From Planctomycetia bacterium (GTDB lineage: Bacteria > Planctomycetota > Planctomycetia > Pirellulales > JACPPG01): a stretch of DNA of 32,906 nt. Under the pieces are notes generated by a model that was not told the DNA's origin, searched no databases, and worked only from the letters and a program-made list of their open reading frames with translations. Made by a program: the position numbers and the translations under genes. The stretch covers positions 1 to 32,906 of the forward strand of contig JACPPG010000038.1 of the NCBI GenBank assembly GCA_016191115.1, written 5' to 3'. Below, piece after piece: positions 10,256 to 18,007 of this stretch; positions within the stretch are counted from its first letter, which is position 1, and every line of letters starts with the position of its first letter.

Positions 10256-10281
10256 GTATAATGTACACAAGTACACTATAC
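10256..10281. promoter_or_regulatory. 26-bp palindrome upstream of the DUF5131-tcmP pair
   Basis: Arms GTATAATGTAC and GTACACTATAC are separated by 4 nt (ACAA) and pair at 10 of 11 positions. It is AT-rich in a GC-rich setting, lies between the mqnE stop and the DUF5131 start, and contains a TATAGT-like -10 on the minus strand. Size and symmetry fit a binding site for a dimeric repressor. No regulator gene is adjacent. Confidence 0.6.
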
Positions 10282-10307
10282 AGTAGGCGGTGTCAATCAC
10301 GCTTGCC

Positions 10308-11444
<1,137 letters not shown>

Positions 11445-11544
11445 CGGTCGAGGTTCGACGGCAATGCGCCGAAATCCGGAGTTTTCTCGCTCGGTCGTTC
11501 TATCGTAACAGTCCCTGGCCACGCGGCAAATGGCGAACGGCGTT

Positions 11545-11640
11545 GTCATTCCGGGAGGGCGAGGATCCGGCCGATCCGGCATTCGTTCTGCCGCCCGGCT
11601 CGGCGGGAGCCTCGCCCTGCCTCGCCCCCTCCCGAATGAC
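11545..11640. repeat. Imperfect terminal-inverted-repeat element between mqnP and mqnE
   Basis: GTCATTCCGGGAGGGCGAGG (11545-11564) reads inverted as CCTCGCCCCCTCCCGAATGAC-like sequence at 11620-11640, with small gaps. The interior repeats the theme (CGGCGGGAGCCTCGCC). This looks like a small non-autonomous hairpin element and could also attenuate transcription from mqnP into mqnE. The rest of the 11445-11663 gap shows no gene. Confidence 0.6.
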
Positions 11641-11663
11641 GCTTCGCCCTCCCGACGTCTTCC

Positions 11664-12545
11664 TCACATCCAAAGATCGAGCGCGCCGATCGCGAACAAG
11701 CCCACGCTCACCACGGCGTTGACATTGAAAAACGCGACGTTGACGCGCGTCAGGTCGTCCGGCCGCACCAGCCAATGCTCGTACACAAGCAGCAGCGCCA
11801 CCGCCCCGATGCCGGCCAGGTAAATCCAACCCAAGAGCGGATACACCGACGGCAGCGCAAACAGTAGCGCGACCGTGCCCAGGTGGCAGACGGCCGCCAG
11901 ACGCAACGCCGCCGGCACGCCGAGCCGGGCGGGCGCGCTTCGCAATCCGCGCTCGCGGTCATAGTCCACGTCCTGGCACGCATAAATGATGTCGAAGCCC
12001 GCCACCCACAGGAGCACGGCCGCGCCCAGCACGACCGGCGGCCAGGCCACCTCGCCGCGGATCGCGATCCAGGCCGCGACCGGCGCCAGCATCAGCGCCG
12101 TGCCAAGCCAGAAGTGCGCAAGCGCCGTAAACCGCTTCGTGTAGCTATAACCGAGCAGGAACGCCAGCACCGGCGCCGCCAGGAAAACCGGCCACCGGTT
12201 CGGCAGGAACAAAAGCGTCGACGCCACAAATGCCGCCGCGCAGACGACCGCGAACGCCACGACGCTCGCCACGCTCAACAGCCCGGCCGGCAAATGCCGC
12301 ATCCGCGTCCGCGGGTTCTCCGCGTCGAACTGCCGGTCGGCCAGCCGATTGAAGGCCATCGCCGTGCTGCGGGCAAACATCATCGAGAGCACGATGCCCG
12401 CCAGCTCGCGCCATTGCCACAAAAGCGGTGGATCGGCGTGGGCGTTCAAGGTCCAGGCCATCACGGCCGCGAGAAGCGCGAAGGGAAGCGCGAACACGGT
12501 GTGGCTGAAGCGGATCATCTCCAGGATCAGGCGAATCCGTCCCAC
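11664..12545 (-). CDS. mqnP: UbiA-family prenyltransferase, MqnP-like
   Basis: An integral-membrane prenyltransferase of the UbiA superfamily, 293 residues, about eight to nine hydrophobic helices. Both Asp-rich motifs that bind Mg-diphosphate are present: NRLADRQFD (N66, D70, D74) and QDVDYD (D192, D196). FSHTVFALPFA near the N-terminus is typical of the 4-hydroxybenzoate/MqnP subgroup. Beside mqnE and menG, it likely attaches the polyprenyl chain to the naphthoate ring (MqnP) rather than making ubiquinone. The start is taken as GTG 12545, 4 nt after the ubiX stop, with GGGGAG-like sequence upstream. Longer in-frame sequence to 12698 overlaps ubiX and looks non-coding. Confidence 0.87.
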   Translation of the reverse strand: MGRIRLILEMIRFSHTVFALPFALLAAVMAWTLNAHADPPLLWQWRELAGIVLSMMFARSTAMAFNRLADRQFDAENPRTRMRHLPAGLLSVASVVAFAVVCAAAFVASTLLFLPNRWPVFLAAPVLAFLLGYSYTKRFTALAHFWLGTALMLAPVAAWIAIRGEVAWPPVVLGAAVLLWVAGFDIIYACQDVDYDRERGLRSAPARLGVPAALRLAAVCHLGTVALLFALPSVYPLLGWIYLAGIGAVALLLVYEHWLVRPDDLTRVNVAFFNVNAVVSVGLFAIGALDLWM

Positions 12546-12549
12546 GGCT

Positions 12550-13272
12550 TCACTCTCCCCAACGTCGCACAAGCGCGTGTGGCACGCCCAACTGGTCGCA
12601 AATCCGCGCCACGACGAAATCCACCAGGTCGCGCACCGAACGCACGCCGTGATAGTAGCCCGGCATGGCGGGCAGCACGACGGCGCCGGCTTCGGCACAG
12701 CGCCGCATGTTATCCAATTGAACGATCGATAGTGGTGTCTCGCGCGGCACCAGGACCAGCTTGCGGCGCTCCTTCAAGTGCACGTCGGCCGCGCGATGGA
12801 TCAGATTGCCCGACGTGCCGTGGGCGATCGCGCTTAAGGTCCCCCCCGAACAAGGACAGACAACCATTCCGCCAGTAAGCGCCGAGCCGCTAGCGAGCGG
12901 CGAAAACAGGTTCATGTAGTGGTGATACCGCACCCGGCCGGGTTCCTGGGGGGCGGGCATCCTGCCCGCCTTCTGATCGGCTGCCTGGCTCGCAGTTGCG
13001 CTTCGGGTCATCCATGCCTCAACCCCCATCAATTCCCGCAGCGTCGCGAACCGGCTCTCCTCGGCCAGTCGATTGCGGTCCGGCAGCAAAGCATCGACGC
13101 GGAACTCGTCCAGATCGACCGCCAGGCCCAACTCCTGCTTGAGCACCGCCTGCCCGGCCGGGCTGATCGACAGTTGCACGTCACAGCCGGCCGCTACGAG
13201 CACGTCCAAAAGCCGCACGGCGTATACGGCCCCGCTCGCGCCAGTGATCGCCAGGACCAGGTTCGGGTTCAT
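12550..13272 (-). CDS. ubiX: UbiX-family flavin prenyltransferase with in-frame insert
   Basis: UbiX makes prenylated FMN, the cofactor of UbiD-type decarboxylases, consistent with the late futalosine route. The 240-residue protein has AITGASGAVYAVRLL (about 8-22), SPLASGSALTGGMVVCPCSGGTLSAIAHG, ADVHLKERRKLVLVPRETPLS and PAMPGYYHG. The usual length is about 190-210. The excess is about 26 residues near 86-112 (around TRSATASQAADQKAGRMP) that do not look like the family and are encoded by a stretch with a perfect hairpin (12952-12970). Start ATG 13272 matches the family; an in-frame ATG at 13320 is possible. No good ribosome site is seen at either. A partner ubiD gene is absent from the window. 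Confidence 0.88.
   Translation of the reverse strand: MNPNLVLAITGASGAVYAVRLLDVLVAAGCDVQLSISPAGQAVLKQELGLAVDLDEFRVDALLPDRNRLAEESRFATLRELMGVEAWMTRSATASQAADQKAGRMPAPQEPGRVRYHHYMNLFSPLASGSALTGGMVVCPCSGGTLSAIAHGTSGNLIHRAADVHLKERRKLVLVPRETPLSIVQLDNMRRCAEAGAVVLPAMPGYYHGVRSVRDLVDFVVARICDQLGVPHALVRRWGE
12952..12970. repeat. GC-rich hairpin inside ubiX
   Basis: GGCGGGCA, a 3-nt spacer, then TGCCCGCC: a perfect 8-bp stem. It lies in the segment of ubiX encoding the unusual insert and resembles small dispersed palindromes of planctomycete intergenic DNA. Confidence 0.65.
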
Positions 13273-13340
13273 GTCGTTCGTGCAGGCAGTGCTAAGCCCC
13301 AAGGGTACTTCGTCGTCCATCGGCCGAGTGCAATATCCTC

Positions 13341-14084
13341 TCAAACTGCCGACTGCCGGCTCTCGGCTGCCGGCTGTTTGACGCCCACGTACAACGTCGC
13401 TACGCCGAACGTCAACGGATAGTAGCGCACGTCGCGTAGTCCGGCGGCGCGCATCCGCTCGGCCAGCGCGTCGCCGCTGGGGAACTCGCCCACACTCGCC
13501 GGAAGGTAATTGTAGGCCCCGTGCCGGTTCCGCGCCAGGGCCTGGCCGACGCGCGGCAGCACGTGGCGAAAGTACCAGCCGTACATGGCGCGCATCGGCT
13601 GCCGGCGCGGCTGCGAGAATTCGAGCACGGCCACTTGCCCGCCGGGCCGGCAGACGCGCGCCATCTCGGCCAGCCCACGATCGGTGTCGGTCACGTTCCG
13701 CAGCCCAAAAGCCACGCACACGATGTCGAAGTAGTCATCCGGCAGCGGCAGCCGCTGTGCATCGGCCTCGACGAAGTTGACCTGCCCGTTACCGCCGGCG
13801 CGGCACGCCTTGGCGTGGCCCAGCACCAGCATTTCGTGGCAAAAGTCGGCCCCGACAATGCGTGCCGCCGAGTTGCCCGCGCGCAGGTACGCGAGCGCCA
13901 GGTCGCCCGTACCCGTGCACAGGTCCAGAATCTTGGCCGCGGGCGCCGGCGGCACCATGCGGACCGTCCGCCGGCGCCAGTGCAGGTCGATCCCCAACGA
14001 TAGAAGGTGGTTGAGGAAGTCGTACCGACCGGCAATCTCGCCGAACATGCGGCGAACTCGGGTTTCGGACTTGTCGACTGTCAT
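13341..14084 (-). CDS. menG: Demethylmenaquinone methyltransferase MenG/UbiE
   Basis: SAM-dependent C-methyltransferase for the last step of menaquinone synthesis. The 247-residue protein begins with VRRMFGEIAGRYDFLNHLLSLGID-type sequence, has the SAM motif LDLCTGTGD (about 53-61), then GADFCHEML, FDIVCVAFGLRNVTD and a C-terminal YYPLTFGVATLYVGVK, all typical of UbiE/MenG. ATG 14084 is used with GAGGGA about 10 nt upstream; an upstream TTG at 14093 is less likely. The last residues (QPAAESRQSAV) are encoded by a heptamer array and are not a family feature. It is first of the menG-ubiX-mqnP-mqnE run. Confidence 0.93.
   Translation of the reverse strand: MTVDKSETRVRRMFGEIAGRYDFLNHLLSLGIDLHWRRRTVRMVPPAPAAKILDLCTGTGDLALAYLRAGNSAARIVGADFCHEMLVLGHAKACRAGGNGQVNFVEADAQRLPLPDDYFDIVCVAFGLRNVTDTDRGLAEMARVCRPGGQVAVLEFSQPRRQPMRAMYGWYFRHVLPRVGQALARNRHGAYNYLPASVGEFPSGDALAERMRAAGLRDVRYYPLTFGVATLYVGVKQPAAESRQSAV
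13345..13379 (-). repeat. Heptamer array forming the menG 3' end (H5)
   Basis: Plus-strand units ACTGCCG, ACTGCCG, GCTCTCG, GCTGCCG, GCTGTTT. The menG stop codon lies just beyond (13341-13343). The gap from here to the ubiX start at 13272 holds nothing else visible. Confidence 0.75.
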
Positions 14085-14095
14085 CGCACGCAATT

Positions 14096-14124
14096 CCCTC
14101 TAACGTTTCACCCTCTACTCTCTA
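14096..14124 (-). repeat. Short CCCTCTA-type array upstream of menG (H16)
   Basis: CCCTCTA, an 8-nt irregular unit, CCCTCTA and CTCTCTA, in the menG 5' region. It is weaker than the other arrays. The wider divergent gap to comB (14085-14278) also holds a 16-mer found again at 28918. Confidence 0.45.
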
Positions 14125-14172
14125 ACCGCCGCGGCGCCTCGATCATAACACGTTCCGGCCGGCCGTAGAGCC

Positions 14173-14188
14173 GCTAAGCCGCAAGCGT
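14173..14188. repeat. 16-nt dispersed repeat, copy 1
   Basis: GCTAAGCCGCAAGCGT occurs exactly here and at 28918-28933, both in non-coding gaps. Confidence 0.55.
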
Positions 14189-14278
14189 CGTGCAGGGCCG
14201 GAGACAACCGCGCGGCGTCCCGCGATTCTCCGGATGCCCCAAGACATCTATGATGATCTCACGTGCCCGGAGCCGCAC

Positions 14279-15064
14279 ATGCCCTCGATCCACGTCCATT
14301 TTCTGCCGCACTTGGTCTCGCCCGATGCGCTTGCGGGCGGCACAGTCGTGGTGATCGACGTGTTGCGGGCCACCACGACGATCACCACGGCCCTGGCGGC
14401 CGGGGCCAGCCGAGTGATTCCCTGCCGGGAAGTCGACGAGGCACGGCGGGTCGCCGCCGCATTGCCGTCAGGCGAGGTCCTGCTTGGCGGCGAACGCGGC
14501 GGACTGCCGATCGAAGGCTTCGACCTGGGCAACTCCCCCAGCGATTACACACCCGACCGCATCGCCGGCCGCACGCTCGTCTTCACCACCACCAACGGCA
14601 CCCGCGCCCTGGAGCGCTGCCGCCAGGCAAAGCGTGTCCTGCTTGGCGCTTTCGTGAACCTGCGGGCCGTCGCGAGGTGCCTGCGCTCAACGGATCATGT
14701 GCGCCTGCTTTGCGCCGGCACGGAGGGCGAAATTACGCGTGAGGACGTGCTGGCCGCGGGCGCTATCGCCCATCGGCTCGTCACGCCCGATGCCCCGCTG
14801 ACGGCCGGCGCCTGGTCGCGGTGCGAGTTGGACGACCAGGCGCGGATCGCGCTTGATGCCTGGCAAGCGACGCTGCCGCCGGCGGAACTGCCGTTCACCG
14901 AGGCCGCACAGGCGTGGCTCGTCCGCGCGCTAGAGGCCAGCCGCGGCGGCCGCAATTTGGTGGCGGTCGGTCTGGCGCGCGATATCGCCGACTGCGCGGC
15001 GGCCGACCGATTCGATGTGGTTGGCGAACTCGACCTCGACGCCTGGCAGGTCCTGGCCCGGTAG
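14279..15064 (+). CDS. comB: 2-phosphosulfolactate phosphatase-like protein (ComB family)
   Basis: A 261-residue ComB-family protein. In methanogens ComB dephosphorylates 2-phosphosulfolactate in coenzyme M synthesis; the substrate in bacteria lacking that pathway is not settled. Recognisable blocks are VVVIDVLRATTTITTAL, GEVLLGGERGGLPIEGFDLGNSP, LVFTTTNGTRAL and LCAGTEGEITREDVLAAGAI, which hold the family's acidic and serine/threonine active-site residues. Start ATG 14279 has CGGAG 6 nt upstream and leads directly into the domain; an in-frame ATG at 14234 would add 15 poor residues. It is divergent from menG and upstream of glyS by 76 nt. No other coenzyme M genes are in the window. Confidence 0.85.
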   Translation: MPSIHVHFLPHLVSPDALAGGTVVVIDVLRATTTITTALAAGASRVIPCREVDEARRVAAALPSGEVLLGGERGGLPIEGFDLGNSPSDYTPDRIAGRTLVFTTTNGTRALERCRQAKRVLLGAFVNLRAVARCLRSTDHVRLLCAGTEGEITREDVLAAGAIAHRLVTPDAPLTAGAWSRCELDDQARIALDAWQATLPPAELPFTEAAQAWLVRALEASRGGRNLVAVGLARDIADCAAADRFDVVGELDLDAWQVLAR

Positions 15065-15140
15065 ACCGCCGAGCGGGGGGCAAAGTACACTGACTCGTTC
15101 GCCTGGGGGCCTGACCAATCGACGAGGGACACCCGCATCC

Positions 15141-16772
15141 ATGGACATGGACAAGCTGGTCTCGCTGTGCAAGCGGCGGGGCTTTCTCTTTCAATCCAGC
15201 GAAATCTACGGCGGCCTCAACGGCTTCTGGGATTATGGGCCCCTTGGCACCGAGCTCAAGCGCAACGTCAAGGAGGCGTGGTGGCGCGACATGGTCACGG
15301 GGCACGACGACCTGGCCGCGCCCCCCGGCGCCCCCGAGGCCTTCCAGATGGTGGGCCTCGATTCGACGATCATCATGCACCCGCAAATCTGGAAATGCTC
15401 CGGGCACTACGACCTGTTTCACGACTTCATGGTCGATTGTCGCGAGTCGAAGAAGCGATATCGCCACGACCAGGTGCGCGGCCGTTGGGTGGCGTATCAA
15501 GGCAAGCGGGTCTTCGTTACGACGCAATCGGGGGGCGACGAGGGAGTTGCCGAAACCGCGCAGCGCGCATTGAAACTGTTCGGGCTGCGCGGGAAGGACG
15601 CCGAGAGGTTGGCATGGGAAGGCGAGCTGGTCAGCCTGATGACGGTGGCCGATTTTGCTCAAGTCCTCGGTCCCGACGCGCGCGAACCGGGGACCCTCAC
15701 CGAGCCGCGCGAATTCAACCTGATGTTCAAGACGTACGTCGGCGCGCTGTCGGGCGAGGAGGGCGCGGCCTTCCTGCGGCCGGAAACCGCCCAGGGCATT
15801 TTCGTCAACTTCAAGAACGTGGTCGACTCCAGCCGCGTGAGCGTGCCGTTTGGCATCGCGCAGGTCGGCAAGAGTTTTCGCAACGAGATCACGCCGCGGA
15901 ATTTCACGTTTCGTTCGCGCGAGTTCGAGCAGATGGAGATCGAGTTCTTCTGCCATCCCACCCAATCACCCGACTGGTACCGCTTCTGGCGCGACCGGCG
16001 TTACCGCTGGTACGTCGAGCTCGGATTGGCGGGCGAGCGGTTGCGGCTCCGCGACCACGACAAGGAGGAGCTGAGCCACTACTCCTGCGGCACCGCCGAC
16101 ATTGAATACGCCTTCCCGTTCCTGCCGCCGGGGGAGTTCGGCGAGCTGGAGGGGATCGCCCACCGCGGCGATTTCGATCTCCGCAGCCACATGGAAGGGA
16201 AGCTGGTGCGGCAAGGCGATTCGCTCGTGGTCGAGACCGACGCGGAAGGCAAGCCGCGGCACAAGGGCAGCGGCAAGGACCTGTCGTACTACGACGACGT
16301 GACGCGCGAACGGTACATTCCGCACGTGATCGAGCCCTCGGCCGGGGCCGACCGCGCGACTCTGGCGTTTCTGTGCGAGGCGTACCAGGAGGACAAGGTG
16401 CCCGATGAGCACGGCAACCCGCGCGAGCGCGTGTTCCTGCGGCTGCACCCGCGGCTGGCGCCGATCAAGGCGGCGGTGTTCCCGCTGGTGAAAAAGGACG
16501 GCATGCCCGAAGTCGCCCAGAATATCTACCGCGACCTGAAGCAGCAGTTCAACGTGTATTACGACGAGAAGGGGGCGGTCGGCCGCCGCTACGCCCGGCA
16601 GGACGAAGTCGGCACGCCGATCTGCATTACGGTGGACGGGCCATCGCTAACCGACGGCACGGTCACGTTCCGCGACCGCGACACGCTGCGGCAATGGCGC
16701 GTGAAGGTGGAGGATTGCCGCGAAGAGCTGGCGAAAGTGCTGCGAGGTGAGCAACTGGCGATTAGCAGCTAG
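15141..16772 (+). CDS. glyS: Glycyl-tRNA synthetase, single-chain homodimer type
   Basis: Class II synthetase charging tRNA-Gly, of the homodimeric type rather than the alpha2beta2 GlyQ/GlyS type. 543 residues. Visible landmarks: GFLFQSSEIYGGLNGFWDYG near the start, FLRPETAQGIFVNFKNV, motif 2 GKSFRNEITPRNFTFRSREF, SCGTADIEYAFPF, EGIAHRGDFDL, motif 3 VIEPSAGADRATLAFL, and a C-terminal anticodon-binding domain with RLHPRLAPIKAAVFPL. ATG 15141 is chosen with GAGGGA about 11 nt upstream; ATG 15147 is also possible. The upstream in-frame extension overlaps comB. The last residues (EQLAISS) are encoded by a heptamer array that also includes the stop. Confidence 0.95.
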   Translation: MDMDKLVSLCKRRGFLFQSSEIYGGLNGFWDYGPLGTELKRNVKEAWWRDMVTGHDDLAAPPGAPEAFQMVGLDSTIIMHPQIWKCSGHYDLFHDFMVDCRESKKRYRHDQVRGRWVAYQGKRVFVTTQSGGDEGVAETAQRALKLFGLRGKDAERLAWEGELVSLMTVADFAQVLGPDAREPGTLTEPREFNLMFKTYVGALSGEEGAAFLRPETAQGIFVNFKNVVDSSRVSVPFGIAQVGKSFRNEITPRNFTFRSREFEQMEIEFFCHPTQSPDWYRFWRDRRYRWYVELGLAGERLRLRDHDKEELSHYSCGTADIEYAFPFLPPGEFGELEGIAHRGDFDLRSHMEGKLVRQGDSLVVETDAEGKPRHKGSGKDLSYYDDVTRERYIPHVIEPSAGADRATLAFLCEAYQEDKVPDEHGNPRERVFLRLHPRLAPIKAAVFPLVKKDGMPEVAQNIYRDLKQQFNVYYDEKGAVGRRYARQDEVGTPICITVDGPSLTDGTVTFRDRDTLRQWRVKVEDCREELAKVLRGEQLAISS

Positions 16773-16778
16773 CGATCT
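16751..16778 (+). repeat. Heptamer array over the glyS stop (H6)
   Basis: Units GCAACTG, GCGATTA, GCAGCTA, GCGATCT. The glyS TAG (16770-16772) lies within it. Together with CTAGCCGGAG just downstream it reads as an inverted partner of 16896-16935. Confidence 0.65.
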
Positions 16779-16900
16779 AGCCGGAGCGGCCGCTCTTTGT
16801 TGAGAACCTCCTCAAATTGCCATGTACACACACGGCGAGCGTTTTCTCGTTGCCGATTCACTACCTCCAGAAAGAACGCCGGAGGCAGGCGGCAACTCCG

Positions 16901-16935
16901 GCTAGTCGCTAATGGCTCATTGCTAGTTGCTCAGT
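16901..16935 (-). repeat. Heptamer array abutting the isomerase start (H7)
   Basis: Five units GCTAGTC, GCTAATG, GCTCATT, GCTAGTT, GCTCAGT, ending exactly one base before the ATG at 16936. Its reverse complement resembles H6. The pair encloses about 120 nt with no gene. Confidence 0.75.
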
Positions 16936-17757
16936 ATGATTCCCGCCATCAGCCAGGTCTGCACGCTCAGCGCGCCCTTTGAGCGCGACATCGAGGACTT
17001 CGCCGCCGCCGCGTGCGACACGGTCGAGATCTGGCTCGGCAAGCTCGAAACCTGGCTCGCGTCCCATTCGATCGCCGACGTCCGCACGCTGCTCGCTGAG
17101 CAAGGTGTCGCGGCGCCGGTGGCCAGCTTCCAGGGCGGGCTGCTCACGAGCGAGGGCGACGCGCGGAAGGCGCATTGGGAGCACTTTGCCCGCCGCCTGA
17201 CGTTGTGCCGCGACCTGGGGATCGGCACGCTGGTCGTGGCCGGCGACATCCTGGGCCCGCTCGGGCAGCAGGACCTCGACCGTGTGCAGGTGTCGCTCGT
17301 GCAGGCGGCCGAGCACGCCGGCCAACAGGGCCTGCGGCTGGCCTTGGAATTTCAGGCGCAGGCCACATTCGCCAACAACTTGCAAACAGCCGCCTCGCTC
17401 GTGGCCGAGACCGGATCGCCGCACCTGGGCCTGTGCCTCGATGCCTTCCACTATTTCACTGGGCCGAGCAAGGCGGAGGATCTCGCTTACCTTACGGTCG
17501 ACAACCTGTTCCATGTCCAGCTTTGCGACACGGCCGGCGTAGCTCGCGAGCTGGCCGCCGACGCCGACCGCATCCTGCCGGGCGACGGCGACTGGAATCT
17601 GCTGCCGATCCTGGACCGGCTGCGGGAGATCGGCTACCAGGGTTGCGTGTCGATCGAGCTCATGAATCCGCAGATCTGGCAGATTCAACCCCGACAGGTG
17701 GCCGAGGTGGGCATGACCGCGCTGCGGAAGCTGCTCGGCCAGGCGGCGATGGACTAA
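16936..17757 (+). CDS. Sugar phosphate isomerase/epimerase-like TIM-barrel protein
   Basis: A 273-residue protein of the AP-endonuclease-2-like (xylose isomerase-like) TIM-barrel superfamily, a group that epimerises or isomerises sugars with a divalent metal. Barrel-strand signatures are DTVEIWLGKLETWL early, GTLVVAGDILG, RLALEFQAQATFANN (metal-ligand Glu region), LGLCLDAFHYF (Asp/His), HVQLCDTAG, LPGDGDWNLLPIL and VSIELMNPQIW. Substrate cannot be told. ATG 16936 was chosen over a TTG at 16927; it directly follows a heptamer array with no Shine-Dalgarno. Confidence 0.82.
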   Translation: MIPAISQVCTLSAPFERDIEDFAAAACDTVEIWLGKLETWLASHSIADVRTLLAEQGVAAPVASFQGGLLTSEGDARKAHWEHFARRLTLCRDLGIGTLVVAGDILGPLGQQDLDRVQVSLVQAAEHAGQQGLRLALEFQAQATFANNLQTAASLVAETGSPHLGLCLDAFHYFTGPSKAEDLAYLTVDNLFHVQLCDTAGVARELAADADRILPGDGDWNLLPILDRLREIGYQGCVSIELMNPQIWQIQPRQVAEVGMTALRKLLGQAAMD

Positions 17758-17859
17758 TAGCCCGTGCCTGCTGGCATGAGACAGAACTCCATCCGTCGCG
17801 CGGGGTTCCTAGTCCTAGGGGGACGGATTCTGCGCGGTCGTTTGGGGGCTTTCCAACTC

Positions 17860-17998
17860 AGGGTCATTCTGTTTTTCAAAATGGCGAGGCGGGAAAATGG
17901 GACTGGCTCCGAGCATAAACAGCGCAAGTCCTTTCAGACCAACGTTGCGTCTCGGTGCCTGTCCCACTTTCCCGCCGGTGCGCCGCCGGCAAGCTTGA
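17860..17998 (+). repeat. 139-bp interspersed inverted repeat, copy 2
   Basis: Same element as copy 1 and in the same orientation. Arms lie at 17888-17913 and 17951-17976 (23 of 26 paired). It fills most of the gap between the isomerase and the next gene. Its last three bases (TGA) form an in-frame stop 9 nt before the GTG of the downstream gene. Confidence 0.92.
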
Positions 17999-18007
17999 CT
18001 CTTTTGC

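Noticed and set aside
10291..10296. Minus-strand TTGACA as a -35 box for the DUF5131 gene
   Set aside because: The TATAGT hexamer is only 10 nt away, too close for a sigma-70 promoter, and no better -10 lies at 16-18 nt.
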